A DNA stretch of 64,000 nt, taken from assembly GCA_963925735.1 (NCBI GenBank), contig CAWUUH010000014.1:1-64000 (forward strand), read 5' to 3'. A program made the translations under genes and the position numbers. This DNA comes from UBA4582 sp013204195. GTDB taxonomy: Bacteria; Pseudomonadota; Gammaproteobacteria; Pseudomonadales; Azotimanducaceae. Positions 18,165 to 27,090 of the stretch are shown in pieces. The notes under the pieces were generated by a model, which was not told the origin of the DNA, did not search any database, and saw only the letters and a program-made list of their open reading frames with translations. Position 1 is the stretch's first letter. Each line of letters begins with the position of its first letter.

Positions 18165-18914
18165 TCAGTTCTGTCGATGCTCAACATCGTCCCAATTGGC
18201 GCTCCAGGCGATCGGCGGCAAACTAGAAAATGCTTCCTTGAGTTTGGCATCCCAACTACGACTCAGCGCCCGCAAATACTCGCTGCTTTCCTCAAAGCGA
18301 AAATACCGCTCGGCAGTTAAACTCGCTTGTTCATAAATCAGGACTTCTATCGGCGGGCCAACCGTTAAGTTACTCCGAATGGTCGAGTCCATAGAAACAA
18401 GTCCGCAAAGCGCTGCTGTTTCCAGGGTAGAGTCCAACGACAGGATACGATCAAGAATAGGCTTGCCGTACTTACTTTCACCGATCTGCAAAAATGGGGT
18501 GTCCGCAGAGGTCGTTATATGATTACCCTGTGGGTAGATTAAGTAAGCATTGGAGTTCTGTCCGGTAATTTGGCCGCCGAGAATAAAGGATGCATCATAA
18601 TTCGCGCCCCCCCCTGTATATTTGGCTTGTTGGGCAACGCTGACTTCGCCGAGATAGTCCGCCGCATCCGTCAAGTGCGGCACATTGAGTAAATGCTGCC
18701 CAGCGCCCATCTTAATGTCTTTTTTCAACTGACTGATGACGCCCTGGGTTGTGGCCAGATTACCCGCTGACAACACCACAATTTGACGCTCGCCATCGAC
18801 ACCGAAGATATGCATCTTGGAGTAGGTGCTGACATTATCCACGCCCGCATTTGTGCGTGAATCTGCAATAAAACAAATTCCAGCGTCCACCGAGATGGCA
18901 ACACAATAGGTCAT
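18165..18914 (-). CDS. Anbu proteasome-like peptidase
   Basis: Proteasome-fold Ntn hydrolase of 249 residues, of the ancestral beta subunit (Anbu) family. The N-terminus is MTYCVAISVDAGICFIADSRTNAG, with no propeptide. Removal of Met would expose Thr as the nucleophile, and the ADSRTNAGVDN and SKMHIF segments carry the expected acidic and lysine residues. Anbu forms open helical rings rather than a closed barrel in studied cases, and its natural substrate is unknown. The neighbouring transglutaminase/DUF2126, ATP-grasp and alpha-E genes form the usual Anbu set. A small inverted repeat GGTTC-AATC-GAACC lies just upstream at 18927-18940. Confidence 0.93.
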   Translation of the reverse strand: MTYCVAISVDAGICFIADSRTNAGVDNVSTYSKMHIFGVDGERQIVVLSAGNLATTQGVISQLKKDIKMGAGQHLLNVPHLTDAADYLGEVSVAQQAKYTGGGANYDASFILGGQITGQNSNAYLIYPQGNHITTSADTPFLQIGESKYGKPILDRILSLDSTLETAALCGLVSMDSTIRSNLTVGPPIEVLIYEQASLTAERYFRFEESSEYLRALSRSWDAKLKEAFSSLPPIAWSANWDDVEHRQN

Positions 18915-19097
18915 TTACATTCCTGAGGTTCAATCGAACCACTTACTGAGGGATCCCTGGGCATTGCGCACCATCAGGAAAACACCACTTGATCAATTTA
19001 AAATCACCCGCAGATATTCTGACCACGAGTAAAACCACTGGCACTCACCGAACTCAAATTAGGCTTGAGTAGGTGACTCCTAAATATTTTTCTCAGG

Positions 19098-19454
19098 TCA
19101 CATCGTCGCTGTCGCATTTGCGGAGCCGAACGACCCAACCAGGTAAGTTTCAATTTTATCTTTCGCCATGTTATCTGGGTCAGTAAATTGGATTCCAACA
19201 CCTGGCGTATGCGGGCTCTTGACGCCCTTTTTAGCAATCCAGACAACCTTGCCGGCGACGGGTATTTTTTCCGACTCGTCCATCAAATTCAAGAGAATGA
19301 AAACGTCATCACCTAGCTCGTACTCTGTTCGATTCGCAATAAACAACCCACCATTTCGGATAAAGGGCATATAGCAATTATGCAGTACGGCTTTATCCTT
19401 GATCGTCAACGCAATCATGGTCTTTTTGGCACCGCCTCTCGCTAAACTGCCCAT
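19098..19454 (-). CDS. pilZ: PilZ, type IV pilus assembly protein
   Basis: Single-domain PilZ protein of 118 residues. It closely follows the Pseudomonas PilZ pattern: LTIKDKAVLHNCYMPFIRNGGLFI, then YELGDDVFILLNLMDESEKIPVAGKVVWI, then GVGIQF near the end. Canonical PilZ of this type lacks the N-terminal RxxxR c-di-GMP motif, and none is visible here. It acts with PilB and FimX-type proteins in pilus biogenesis. The position next to holB and tmk is the conserved gammaproteobacterial arrangement, which supports the name. It is the last gene of that minus-strand run. Confidence 0.92.
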   Translation of the reverse strand: MGSLARGGAKKTMIALTIKDKAVLHNCYMPFIRNGGLFIANRTEYELGDDVFILLNLMDESEKIPVAGKVVWIAKKGVKSPHTPGVGIQFTDPDNMAKDKIETYLVGSFGSANATATM

Positions 19455-19531
19455 TCAATATTTCCAAATTGTTGATAGACGAAGTATTGCATCATGGCCT
19501 GCTAATCTACAAGGCAGAAATCCACCAATCA

Positions 19532-20563
19532 CTAAAAAACCTCTACCTGCCGGTGGCTCACGGCATCTAGCAGCGCTTCGAGGAGCAGCTGCGGACTGGG
19601 ATTTGATGTACTGGCGAGTTGTCGGGCCTCTTGCATCAGTCGGTCGAGCAGACGAAACAAAAAATCTTTGCTGACAGACTGACCAATCAGTTTAATACTA
19701 CTGACCAAATCTTGATTTTTAATTGCGCCGTCAACTTCAGATACCTGCCATCGAAGAGCGTCTGCAACCACTTCCAACATCAAATTGACGACCATCAAGG
19801 GATCGTCTGGAGCCAGCATTACATAGGTCTCCGCGGCCGACGATACCGCTGTCAGCAGTGCCGCTAGCCCCTTGGCGATAGTCTGTCGGCGCGCCAGATA
19901 TTGCTCATCATGATGGTCCAGCACCGCCAGCGGCGCACCGCCAGCGATATTCAGCAATAATGCCAGGTTCTGGTTATCAGGTAGTCGTTCAGCAAGCCAC
20001 GGCAGCACCAATTCGGGGCTCGGCAGAGCAAAATTAACCCGTTGGCAGCGACTTCGAATGGTGGGTAATAGTCTCGCGGGTTGGCGGGTGACGAGCATCA
20101 TCAGGGTACTACCTGCGGGCTCTTCAAGGCATTTTAGTAGCGCATTGGAGGTCGCGTTATTCATGGTCTCAGCCGGATGAATGATCGCGATTTTCAAACC
20201 ATTGCGCTGGGCTGTGTGACCCGACCACTCGATCAGAGATCGAACTTGATCAATTTTGATCTGTTTAGAGGTCCCTTCTGGCTGCACGATTCGCAAATCC
20301 GGGTGGGTGCCAGCATCGATCAATGCACACTCGGGGCAATCTCCACAGGCTTTTTCCGCAATAGGTGCACGGCATAACAGCAGTTGCGCCATCGCATTGG
20401 CGAAATCGCGCTTTCCCAGGTCAGCCTGACCACAAAGCAGCAACGCATGAGGCAATTTATCCTGGCGATATTGGCGTGCGATCTGCTGTCGTGGCAGCGT
20501 CTGCCACGGATAAAATTGCGCTCTGGTTACCTGTTCAGGTTGTACGAGATCAGCTTGCGCCAT
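19532..20563 (-). CDS. holB: DNA polymerase III subunit delta'
   Basis: Clamp-loader subunit that with delta and tau/gamma loads the beta clamp. The AAA+ domain shows QARQYRQDKLPHALLLCGQADLGKR, in which the P-loop is degenerate as is normal for delta'. Zinc-binding cysteines lie in LLCRAPIAEKACGDCPECAL, and NALLKCLEEPAGSTLMMLVT and IRSRCQRV carry the sensor and SRC motifs. I start it at the ATG of MAQADL; a longer form from 20578 adds MVGGM. Either start overlaps the tmk 3' end, so translation is probably coupled. pilZ follows after 77 bases. Confidence 0.92.
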   Translation of the reverse strand: MAQADLVQPEQVTRAQFYPWQTLPRQQIARQYRQDKLPHALLLCGQADLGKRDFANAMAQLLLCRAPIAEKACGDCPECALIDAGTHPDLRIVQPEGTSKQIKIDQVRSLIEWSGHTAQRNGLKIAIIHPAETMNNATSNALLKCLEEPAGSTLMMLVTRQPARLLPTIRSRCQRVNFALPSPELVLPWLAERLPDNQNLALLLNIAGGAPLAVLDHHDEQYLARRQTIAKGLAALLTAVSSAAETYVMLAPDDPLMVVNLMLEVVADALRWQVSEVDGAIKNQDLVSSIKLIGQSVSKDFLFRLLDRLMQEARQLASTSNPSPQLLLEALLDAVSHRQVEVF

Positions 20564-21194
20564 CATTCCCCCCACCATAAACCGGTAAGCTGGTAATCAT
20601 CTGCCTGACCTGAGCTTGAACTTGGGCCAGAGGCTGGCTTGCATCGATCACCCGATATCGGTCAGCGGTGGCGGCACGATCTAGAAACCCTTGGCGAACC
20701 CGCTGAAAGAAGGCAATATCTTCAGACTCGAAGCGATCCAGCGCGCCCCGCTCAGCAGCTCGCGCCATACCAGCCTCAATAGGCAGATCCAGTATTAAGG
20801 TTAAATCTGGCTGAAAATCACCCAGACAAAGCCGCTCAAGATCATTGATCACGGTCATATCCAGGCCACGGCCCGCACCTTGGTATGCATAGGTTGAATC
20901 GGTAAACCGATCACAAATCACCCACTGCCCCCTCGCTAGCGCTGGCCATATCAGATCCTGTAGATGTTGTCGTCGAGCGGCAAACATCAGCAATAATTCA
21001 GCCAGCGGGTCGACATTTTGCTCGGCTTTATCCAGTAACAGATGCCTGATCCGCTCTGCCAGAGGTGTACCACCTGGCTCACGAGTCGCCACATGCTCGA
21101 TGCCTTTGGCATCGAGTAGCTCCTCGATATAGCTTATATTGGTCGATTTACCGACGCCTTCAGCTCCTTCAATGGTGATAAATAGTCCGCTCAT
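20550..21194 (-). CDS. tmk: thymidylate kinase
   Basis: Phosphorylates dTMP to dTDP, essential for DNA synthesis. It has 214 residues, with the P-loop GAEGVGKST at the N-terminus, the DRFTDSTYAYQGAGRG dTMP-binding segment, and the LID segment with ERGALDRFES. Its start overlaps the mltG stop by 4 bases, and its 3' end overlaps holB. Confidence 0.95.
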   Translation of the reverse strand: MSGLFITIEGAEGVGKSTNISYIEELLDAKGIEHVATREPGGTPLAERIRHLLLDKAEQNVDPLAELLLMFAARRQHLQDLIWPALARGQWVICDRFTDSTYAYQGAGRGLDMTVINDLERLCLGDFQPDLTLILDLPIEAGMARAAERGALDRFESEDIAFFQRVRQGFLDRAATADRYRVIDASQPLAQVQAQVRQMITSLPVYGGGNDGAS

Positions 21195-22243
21195 GACCCC
21201 TCCTTATTGAGCGGCACGTTGATTGGCGGCGCACTCTGATAAACATCAGCCCGACCCTCACGCTGAAATTTAGCAACCGCTTCGTTGTGCTCACTCAGCG
21301 TTGTCGAAAAAAAACTTCGGCCATCGCCTTGAGCCACAAAGAACAAATAATCGCCAGGTTCAGGCGCAAGTACCGCCTCGATAGCTGCTAAGCCGGGATT
21401 ACAGATTGGCGTCGGCGGCAAACCTTTGTTGAGATACGTATTATAAGCCGATGCCTGGCGCAAATGACCTCGGGTCAAATCGCCATCAAAGTCTGGCAGG
21501 CCGTATATGACCGTCGGGTCAGTCTGCAATCTCATACCCAACTGCAAGCGATTGACAAACACCCTCGCAACCTTGCCTCGGTCCAGGCTAAAACCCGTTT
21601 CTTTCTCCACGATCGACGCCAGTATCAGAGCTTCGTAAGGCGATGTCAGGGTCGTATCAGAACGGTTCCGCCAGGCCCTGTTTAGCGCATCTACCATGCG
21701 TCGGTGGGCTCGGCGTAATATCGCGATATCGGTCTCACCCTTTACGTATTGGTAAGTATCTGGAAAAAACTGACCCTCGGGGTCAAGGTGTTCCCCATCC
21801 AACAATGCCATGATCTCATCATCAGGCACAGAATTGATCGATTGACGAATCAATGACTGACTCGCCAACTGCTCGCGCCAATCCCGGAATCTCCAGCCCT
21901 CGAGAAACGTCATCTGATGCTCTACCACAGGTCCCTGGCGTAATTTTTTCAAAAGATCCACGCCGTTCATGGCCCGGGTAATTTCAAACTCTCCGGCCTT
22001 CAGACTACCCTGTTTCTGACTCAGGGATCCATAAAGACGATACATCCAGGCAGGCACAACCACAATACCGCGATTCACTAAGTCGCTAGTTACAGCGCTC
22101 AACGGCGTTCCAGGCGCCACCTCGTACACTAATGTCGCAGCCGGCAAGACGATCGATTTAGTGAGCTGCAGGAACACATAACCGAAACCGGTCAGCATTG
22201 GCAATATCGCCAGCAGAAAGATAATAGTCAGTCGCTTTTTCAC
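21191..22243 (-). CDS. mltG: endolytic peptidoglycan transglycosylase MltG
   Basis: Inner-membrane lytic transglycosylase (YceG) that cuts nascent glycan strands and sets their length. It has 350 residues with an N-terminal signal-anchor (LTIIFLLAILPMLTGFGYVFLQL) and a LysM-like region near residues 40-90. The catalytic core contains the Glu of ILASIVEKETG, TDPTVIYGL, YNTYLNKGLPPTPICNPG, and the C-terminal FFSTTLSEHNEAVAKFQ. It sits between pabC and tmk with 4-base overlaps on both sides, the standard gammaproteobacterial order. Confidence 0.95.
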   Translation of the reverse strand: MKKRLTIIFLLAILPMLTGFGYVFLQLTKSIVLPAATLVYEVAPGTPLSAVTSDLVNRGIVVVPAWMYRLYGSLSQKQGSLKAGEFEITRAMNGVDLLKKLRQGPVVEHQMTFLEGWRFRDWREQLASQSLIRQSINSVPDDEIMALLDGEHLDPEGQFFPDTYQYVKGETDIAILRRAHRRMVDALNRAWRNRSDTTLTSPYEALILASIVEKETGFSLDRGKVARVFVNRLQLGMRLQTDPTVIYGLPDFDGDLTRGHLRQASAYNTYLNKGLPPTPICNPGLAAIEAVLAPEPGDYLFFVAQGDGRSFFSTTLSEHNEAVAKFQREGRADVYQSAPPINVPLNKEGS

Positions 22244-23064
22244 CTAAGGTTGACCCCCGTGAATTCGGTCACTTGGTCCTGGCAAGCCTGCGTCACACGC
22301 CCCACCGGAAAGGTAGCCAAAGGCTGCCCTGCAGCATCGATTCGAGTCACCGGGTAGATGCCGAACACACTATTACAGACAAACACTTCTTCAGCCGCCA
22401 ATACTGCGCCAAGATCTAACGCCTTGATTTGAACTGGCAACAACTGACAGATCAACTCCCGCATCACGCCGCAGACGCCACTATTAGACAGGTCAGGAGT
22501 TATCAGCGCACCCGCCGTGACAATAAACAAATTACTCCGAATCCCCTCAATCATATGGCCTCGTGTATCTCGCATCAAACCTTCCTGGTAATCCGCAGGT
22601 AGCTCAGCTGCAGCAAGTACCTGCTCCAATCGATTCAGGTGCTTGATACCCGCTAGCAATGGCTGGCGCGCAAGCGTTGTCTCACAAAGATGCAGTGCAC
22701 ACCCTGTTTGGCTCAACTGAGCGTCAAACACATAAGCATTGATGCTGATATAGCGATTAGCCTGTTGGATATTATCAGATCGGTAGCCACGCCCCCCGAT
22801 TCCACGTGTGACAATGATTTTCAGTATCTGGTCACTGGGGTTTGAGCCGGTACAGAGCGCCTGCACCTCGTCCTGTAAACATTGGCTATCTAGATCAAGG
22901 CCCAGGCGTTTGCAACCCCGGTTCAATCTCGCCAAGTGCAGCTCAAGCAAGATCGGCCGACCATTGACGACCCGTACCGTCTCGAACACACCATCGCCGT
23001 AGGCTAGCCCACGGTCAGCCGCTAAGATGGAGTCTCCAGACAGGCCATTAATCAGTGTACGCAC
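22240..23064 (-). CDS. pabC: aminodeoxychorismate lyase
   Basis: PLP-dependent class IV enzyme that releases 4-aminobenzoate and pyruvate from aminodeoxychorismate for folate synthesis. It has 274 residues. The PLP lysine lies in AGIKHLNRLEQVLA, and the IEGIRSNLFIV segment and GDGVFETVRVVNG opening match the family. It overlaps mltG by 4 bases and follows fabF by 10 bases. Confusion with D-amino acid or branched-chain aminotransferases of the same fold is possible, but the fabF-pabC-mltG position settles it. Confidence 0.92.
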   Translation of the reverse strand: MRTLINGLSGDSILAADRGLAYGDGVFETVRVVNGRPILLELHLARLNRGCKRLGLDLDSQCLQDEVQALCTGSNPSDQILKIIVTRGIGGRGYRSDNIQQANRYISINAYVFDAQLSQTGCALHLCETTLARQPLLAGIKHLNRLEQVLAAAELPADYQEGLMRDTRGHMIEGIRSNLFIVTAGALITPDLSNSGVCGVMRELICQLLPVQIKALDLGAVLAAEEVFVCNSVFGIYPVTRIDAAGQPLATFPVGRVTQACQDQVTEFTGVNLR

Positions 23065-23074
23065 CCGCAGCGCG

Positions 23075-24316
23075 CTAATGGAGCTTTTTGAAGATCAAGG
23101 TACCGTTGGTACCACCAAAACCAAAGGAGTTCGACAAGGCGACATCTATTTTCATATCCCGCGCATAGTGGGGCACATAGTCCAAATCGCAGCCTTCACC
23201 GGGGTTATCGAGATTGATCGTCGGTGGCGCAATTTGATGCTTGATGGCCAAGGCAGAAATAACCGCCTCAACGGCGCCGGAGGCACCCAGCAAATGACCC
23301 AGCATTGACTTGGTCGAGCTCACGGCGACTTTATGACTATGCCCTTGAGTCACCGTCTTGACCGCCATCGTCTCGGCGATATCGCCAAGGGGAGTTGAGG
23401 TACCGTGCGCATTAATGTAATCGATATCGGTGCCATTAAGCCCCGCATCTCGCAAGGCATTTTGCATCGACATGGCCGCGCCAGAGCCATTTTCTGACGG
23501 TGAGGTCATATGGCTGGCATCGGCACTCATGCCGAACCCGACGATCTCACAATAGATTTGCGCGCCTCGGGCTTTGGCGTGCTCATACTCTTCTAATACC
23601 AACACCCCAGCGCCATCACTCAACACAAAACCATCACGGTCCCTGTCCCAAGGTCGACTGGCAATCGATGGATCATCGTTGCGGGTTGATAATGCCCTCA
23701 TCGCAGCGAAGCCCGCCATGGTGGTCGGCGAGGTTGATTTTTCTGCGCCGCCGGCAAGCATGGCGTCGGCATCACCAGCGGCGATCATACGGGCAGCAAA
23801 GCCAATGTTATGGGTCCCCGTTGTGCAGGCTGTCGTAATGGCGATATTGGGGCCTTGCAAGCCATAGAGGATCGACAGATGGCCAGCCACCATATTAATG
23901 ATGCATGACGGCACGAAAAATGGTGTTACTTTCGTCGGACCGCGATTCGTGACAATATCATGGCAGGCTTCTATCGTCACGATACCGCCAATCCCGGAAC
24001 CGACTGCAACGCCAATCCGATGGCGATTTTCATCGCTGACGTCAAGACCCGAATCCCGCATCGCTTGAATACCCGCGACGAGGCCATATTGGATGAAGCC
24101 ATCCATACGGCGTGCATCCTTCTTGGAGATGTATTCTTCCATGTTGAAATCAGGCACAGCGCCACCAAACCTGACAGGAAAGTCGGTGGTATCGAAGGCC
24201 TTGATAGGTCCGATGCCGCTATTCCCTGCGACTAGTCCCGCCCAAGATGGGTCCATGCCGGCGCCCAAAGGGGTCAACATTCCCATACCCGTGATTACAA
24301 CTCTACGCTTGTTCAA
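23075..24316 (-). CDS. fabF: 3-oxoacyl-ACP synthase II
   Basis: Condensing enzyme that extends acyl-ACP with malonyl-ACP in fatty acid synthesis. The catalytic triad is intact: Cys in ITTACTTGTHNIG, His in NAHGTSTPLGD, and His in SMLGHLLGASGAVEA. The C-terminus is SNSFGFGGTNGTLIF. The likely start is the TTG of (L)NKRRVVITG, which lies 6 bases after an AAGGAG. The in-frame ATG touches the AAGGAG directly, and a GTG at 24334 would add six residues. A hairpin at 24432-24465 between acpP and fabF may lower its expression relative to acpP. Confidence 0.93.
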   Translation of the reverse strand: MNKRRVVITGMGMLTPLGAGMDPSWAGLVAGNSGIGPIKAFDTTDFPVRFGGAVPDFNMEEYISKKDARRMDGFIQYGLVAGIQAMRDSGLDVSDENRHRIGVAVGSGIGGIVTIEACHDIVTNRGPTKVTPFFVPSCIINMVAGHLSILYGLQGPNIAITTACTTGTHNIGFAARMIAAGDADAMLAGGAEKSTSPTTMAGFAAMRALSTRNDDPSIASRPWDRDRDGFVLSDGAGVLVLEEYEHAKARGAQIYCEIVGFGMSADASHMTSPSENGSGAAMSMQNALRDAGLNGTDIDYINAHGTSTPLGDIAETMAVKTVTQGHSHKVAVSSTKSMLGHLLGASGAVEAVISALAIKHQIAPPTINLDNPGEGCDLDYVPHYARDMKIDVALSNSFGFGGTNGTLIFKKLH

Positions 24317-24431
24317 GCTCATCTCCTTGGCCACAGCCAGGCCAACAGGCCTGATCAGACAGAATAGTCAACTGAGTCAGCCACTTGGCTGCAGAGTCAC
24401 CCCATAACCATTGGACACCCGCTAGCAAAGC

Positions 24432-24465
24432 AAAAGCCGCACTCACTAGCGTAAGCGCGGCTTTT
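24432..24465 (-). terminator. hairpin between acpP and fabF
   Basis: A perfect 9-base inverted repeat (AAAAGCCGC and GCGGCTTTT) with a 16-base loop, followed on the minus strand by GCTTTG. It lies 18 bases past the acpP stop. It could end most acpP transcripts and let a fraction continue into fabF, as is common where ACP is needed in large excess. The T-run is short, so it may be a partial terminator. Confidence 0.65.
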
Positions 24466-24483
24466 GAGTTAAAACCAAGCAGA

Positions 24484-24717
24484 CTAGGCGTGGGCTTTAA
24501 TATAATTGATCGCTTCTTTTACAGTCGTGATCTTTTCTGCTTCGTCGTCAGGAATTTCGGTCTCAAATTCTTCTTCAAGAGCCATGACGAGTTCCACGGT
24601 ATCAAGGGAGTCGGCGCCAAGATCTTCAACGAAGGAAGCGTCCAAGGTCACTTCTTCTTCTTTAACACCCAATTGTTCACAGACCAATTTACTAACTCGT
24701 TCTTCAATTGTGCTCAT
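24484..24717 (-). CDS. acpP: acyl carrier protein
   Basis: Acidic helical carrier of 77 residues for growing acyl chains. It is very close to E. coli AcpP: MSTIEERV start, SFVEDLGADSLDTVELVMAL around the phosphopantetheine site Ser37, then TEIPDDEAEKITTV. I place the start at the ATG with AGGAG 11 bases upstream; a GTG at 24729 would add MTEN but touches the AGGAG. It sits between fabG and fabF. A 232-base gap to fabG on the upstream side probably holds its own promoter. Confidence 0.97.
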   Translation of the reverse strand: MSTIEERVSKLVCEQLGVKEEEVTLDASFVEDLGADSLDTVELVMALEEEFETEIPDDEAEKITTVKEAINYIKAHA

Positions 24718-24949
24718 GTTTTCAGTCACTCCTACGCGTTGCAGACAAGCTGCGCTAGTTTAATGAAATGCTAGTTAACCTATCAAGCTTTTTGTCCACT
24801 TGATCAGGTCCTGACATTTTTATTCACTTTTATACATTGCTCTTCGGTTTAGATACCTAGGACAAATACCTTACTTCTTCTTCTTCTTCGTCTACCATAA
24901 ATGAATCGAGAGTCATTTGGGAGCCAGCTATGCGCTCCAGCGTTTCACC

Positions 24950-25684
24950 TCAATTCATGTACAATCCGCCATTAATATGTATTGTCGAACCCGTGATATA
25001 ACCGGCAGTCTCTCCCGCCAAAAATGCCACAAGCGCCGCAACTTCAGCAGCTTCGCCGAGACGACCAGCAGGTACTCTGGACAATAACCCCTGTGTTTGA
25101 TCTTCGGTTAATGCATCAGTCATGTCTGTCTTGATGAACCCGGGAGCAACACAATTCACTGTGATTCCACGGGAGCCTAATTCGCTGGCCAGGGCACGAC
25201 TATATCCCTCGACGCCCGCTTTGGCTGCAGCATAGTTACTTTGCCCACCGTTGCCTATACTCGCCACAACCGAGGTCACATTGATGATTCTGCCCCACCG
25301 CGCCTTGGTCATCGCCCGCATAGCGGCCTTGCTGACTCGATAAATGGAGCTCAGGTTGGTATTCACCACCGCATCCCATTCATCCACTTTCATTCTCAGA
25401 GCGATATTATCCCGAGTGATTCCCGCGTTATTGACCAGCACCAATGGCGCTTCATGAGCACCTTTAATCGCTGCAAAAAACTGCTCAACGGATTCGTCAC
25501 TGCTGACGTCCAACACATAGCCCGCACCCTGTGCGCCGAGTGTCGTCGCGACGTGCTCCGCACCCGCTTGAGTTGTCGCAGTACCGATAACAAATGCACC
25601 TGCCTGCGACAATTCTTTGGCAATAGCAGCGCCAATACCGCGACTCGCACCGGTTACTATGGCGACTTTACCCGTGAGGCTCAT
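24950..25684 (-). CDS. fabG: 3-oxoacyl-ACP reductase
   Basis: NADPH-dependent SDR that reduces 3-oxoacyl-ACP in fatty acid elongation, 244 residues. It has the TGASRGIGAAIA cofactor motif, NNAGITRDN, the catalytic Ser in INVTSVVAS, and Tyr/Lys in YAAAKAG. The C-terminal YITGSTIHINGGLYM is typical. The ATG overlaps the fabD TGA (ATGA). The gap to acpP is unusually wide for this operon. Confidence 0.96.
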   Translation of the reverse strand: MSLTGKVAIVTGASRGIGAAIAKELSQAGAFVIGTATTQAGAEHVATTLGAQGAGYVLDVSSDESVEQFFAAIKGAHEAPLVLVNNAGITRDNIALRMKVDEWDAVVNTNLSSIYRVSKAAMRAMTKARWGRIINVTSVVASIGNGGQSNYAAAKAGVEGYSRALASELGSRGITVNCVAPGFIKTDMTDALTEDQTQGLLSRVPAGRLGEAAEVAALVAFLAGETAGYITGSTIHINGGLYMN

Positions 25685-26634
25685 TGGCTCAACTCCTCGA
25701 CCCCTTCGGCTAAAGACGCCAAAGAGTTAATACTTAACGACACTAGGGATTTGTCGATCCGTTTATTCAAGCCCGCTAGCACTTTACCCGGTCCGCATTC
25801 GACAACTCGAGTCACGCCGGCACCGGCCATCAGCTGGATTGTCTCGGTCCAGCGCACCGCGCTAGTCATTTGTTGCACGAGGTTTTCTCGAATTTTGTCA
25901 GGATGTTGGCAAAAATCCGCATCGACATTCTGGATGATCTGAATAGCGGGTGCCCGAAAGTCTACCACAGCCAATTCAATGGCCATCTTCTCTGCCGCAG
26001 GTTGCATAAGTACGCTATGAAACGGTGCACTGACCGAAAGGGCCATCGCTCGCTTCGCGCCTGCCGCTTTGCAGGCCTCAATTGCTCGGGCCAGACCGGC
26101 ATTCTTTCCCGCGATAACCACTTGCCCGGGCGCATTATAGTTCGCCGCTTGGACAACATCGTCTGGTCCGCCGTTCAGAGTGATCTCAGAACAAATCGCG
26201 CTGACCTGGGCATCGTCCAAGCCCAGTACCGCCGCCATACTACCCTCGCCGAGGGGCACTGCGGTTTGCATAAATTGCCCACGCAATTGAACCAATTTGA
26301 TCCCATCGGCAAAATCGATCACCCCTGCCGCCACTAAGGCTGAATACTCGCCCAGACTATGGCCGGCAAGCATTGCGGGTTCCGCTATTCCATCTTCTCG
26401 CGCTAAACGCCATAGCGCGATACTGGCAGCCAACAATGCTGGCTGCGTAAATTCAGTTTGATTAAGCTGAGCTTCAGGCCCATTTTGGACCAGTTGCCAC
26501 AGGTCATAACCCAGTACCGCAGAGGCTTCCGCAAAGGTATCAAGCACGCTAGCTCGGGTTGCCGCGAACTCGCTTAACATACCAACCACTTGCGAACCCT
26601 GGCCTGGAAAGACGAATGCTACTTTATGATCCAT
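25681..26634 (-). CDS. fabD: malonyl-CoA:ACP transacylase
   Basis: Loads malonyl groups onto ACP. It has 317 residues, with the nucleophile in GHSLGEYSALVAAG, the FPGQGSQ opening, the Arg of QLRGQFMQ, and the His of VSAPFHSVLM. It overlaps fabG by 4 bases. Upstream a 231-base gap separates it from rpmF, where plsX and fabH would normally lie. Confidence 0.96.
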   Translation of the reverse strand: MDHKVAFVFPGQGSQVVGMLSEFAATRASVLDTFAEASAVLGYDLWQLVQNGPEAQLNQTEFTQPALLAASIALWRLAREDGIAEPAMLAGHSLGEYSALVAAGVIDFADGIKLVQLRGQFMQTAVPLGEGSMAAVLGLDDAQVSAICSEITLNGGPDDVVQAANYNAPGQVVIAGKNAGLARAIEACKAAGAKRAMALSVSAPFHSVLMQPAAEKMAIELAVVDFRAPAIQIIQNVDADFCQHPDKIRENLVQQMTSAVRWTETIQLMAGAGVTRVVECGPGKVLAGLNKRIDKSLVSLSINSLASLAEGVEELSQ

Positions 26635-26865
26635 TATGTCGCTTCTCCCATCTCAGTCTGCCACTGACACAACAATACCCCGCGCCAGTGTGTAGCGCGG
26701 AGTGGCTGTATGTCGTTTGCCAGAATAGAGTCAGACATTGAGTCTATTGTTTGTCGCAATGTACCTCTCCCCGCAGTATGAGACAGGCTCTACCCGGTTA
26801 AACGCCCTTGCGGCTAACGATGACGACGAAGAGAACCCGAAGGGGCCTCCACACCGTCAGAGCTC
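26635..26865. other. rpmF-fabD intergenic region, lacking plsX and fabH
   Basis: In most Gammaproteobacteria plsX and fabH lie between rpmF and fabD. Here 231 bases hold no gene on either strand. A small inverted repeat CCGCGC-N9-GCGCGG is centred near 26690 and could belong to a terminator or promoter structure. No remnant of either gene is recognisable. Confidence 0.6.
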
Positions 26866-27045
26866 TCAGTCTTCGGCGGTATGAATAACCTTTTTACCGC
26901 GGTAAAAACCGTCAGCACTGACATGATGACGACGATGCGTCTCACCGGAGGTTGAATCTTCAGACAATGTTGGTCCCATGAGCGAATCGTGGGATCGACG
27001 CTGGCCCCGTCTGGAACGGGTCACCTTACTTTTTTGAACAGCCAT
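26866..27045 (-). CDS. rpmF: 50S ribosomal protein L32
   Basis: Short ribosomal protein of 59 residues, too short for many gene callers. The translation begins MAVQKSKVTRSRRGQRRSHD, continues through SLMGPTLSEDSTSGETHRRH, and ends HVSADGFYRGKKVIHTAED, the L32 pattern of other Gammaproteobacteria. An AAGGAG lies upstream of the ATG at the expected distance. It sits directly downstream of yceD, its constant neighbour. Confidence 0.96.
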   Translation of the reverse strand: MAVQKSKVTRSRRGQRRSHDSLMGPTLSEDSTSGETHRRHHVSADGFYRGKKVIHTAED

Positions 27046-27090
27046 TTCTAGCTCCTTATTTGATCGTCTTTGTCACTTACTAAATCTTTA

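Noticed and set aside
24385..24774. Plus-strand 129-codon frame opposite acpP
   Set aside because: It lies antisense to acpP and has no family likeness.
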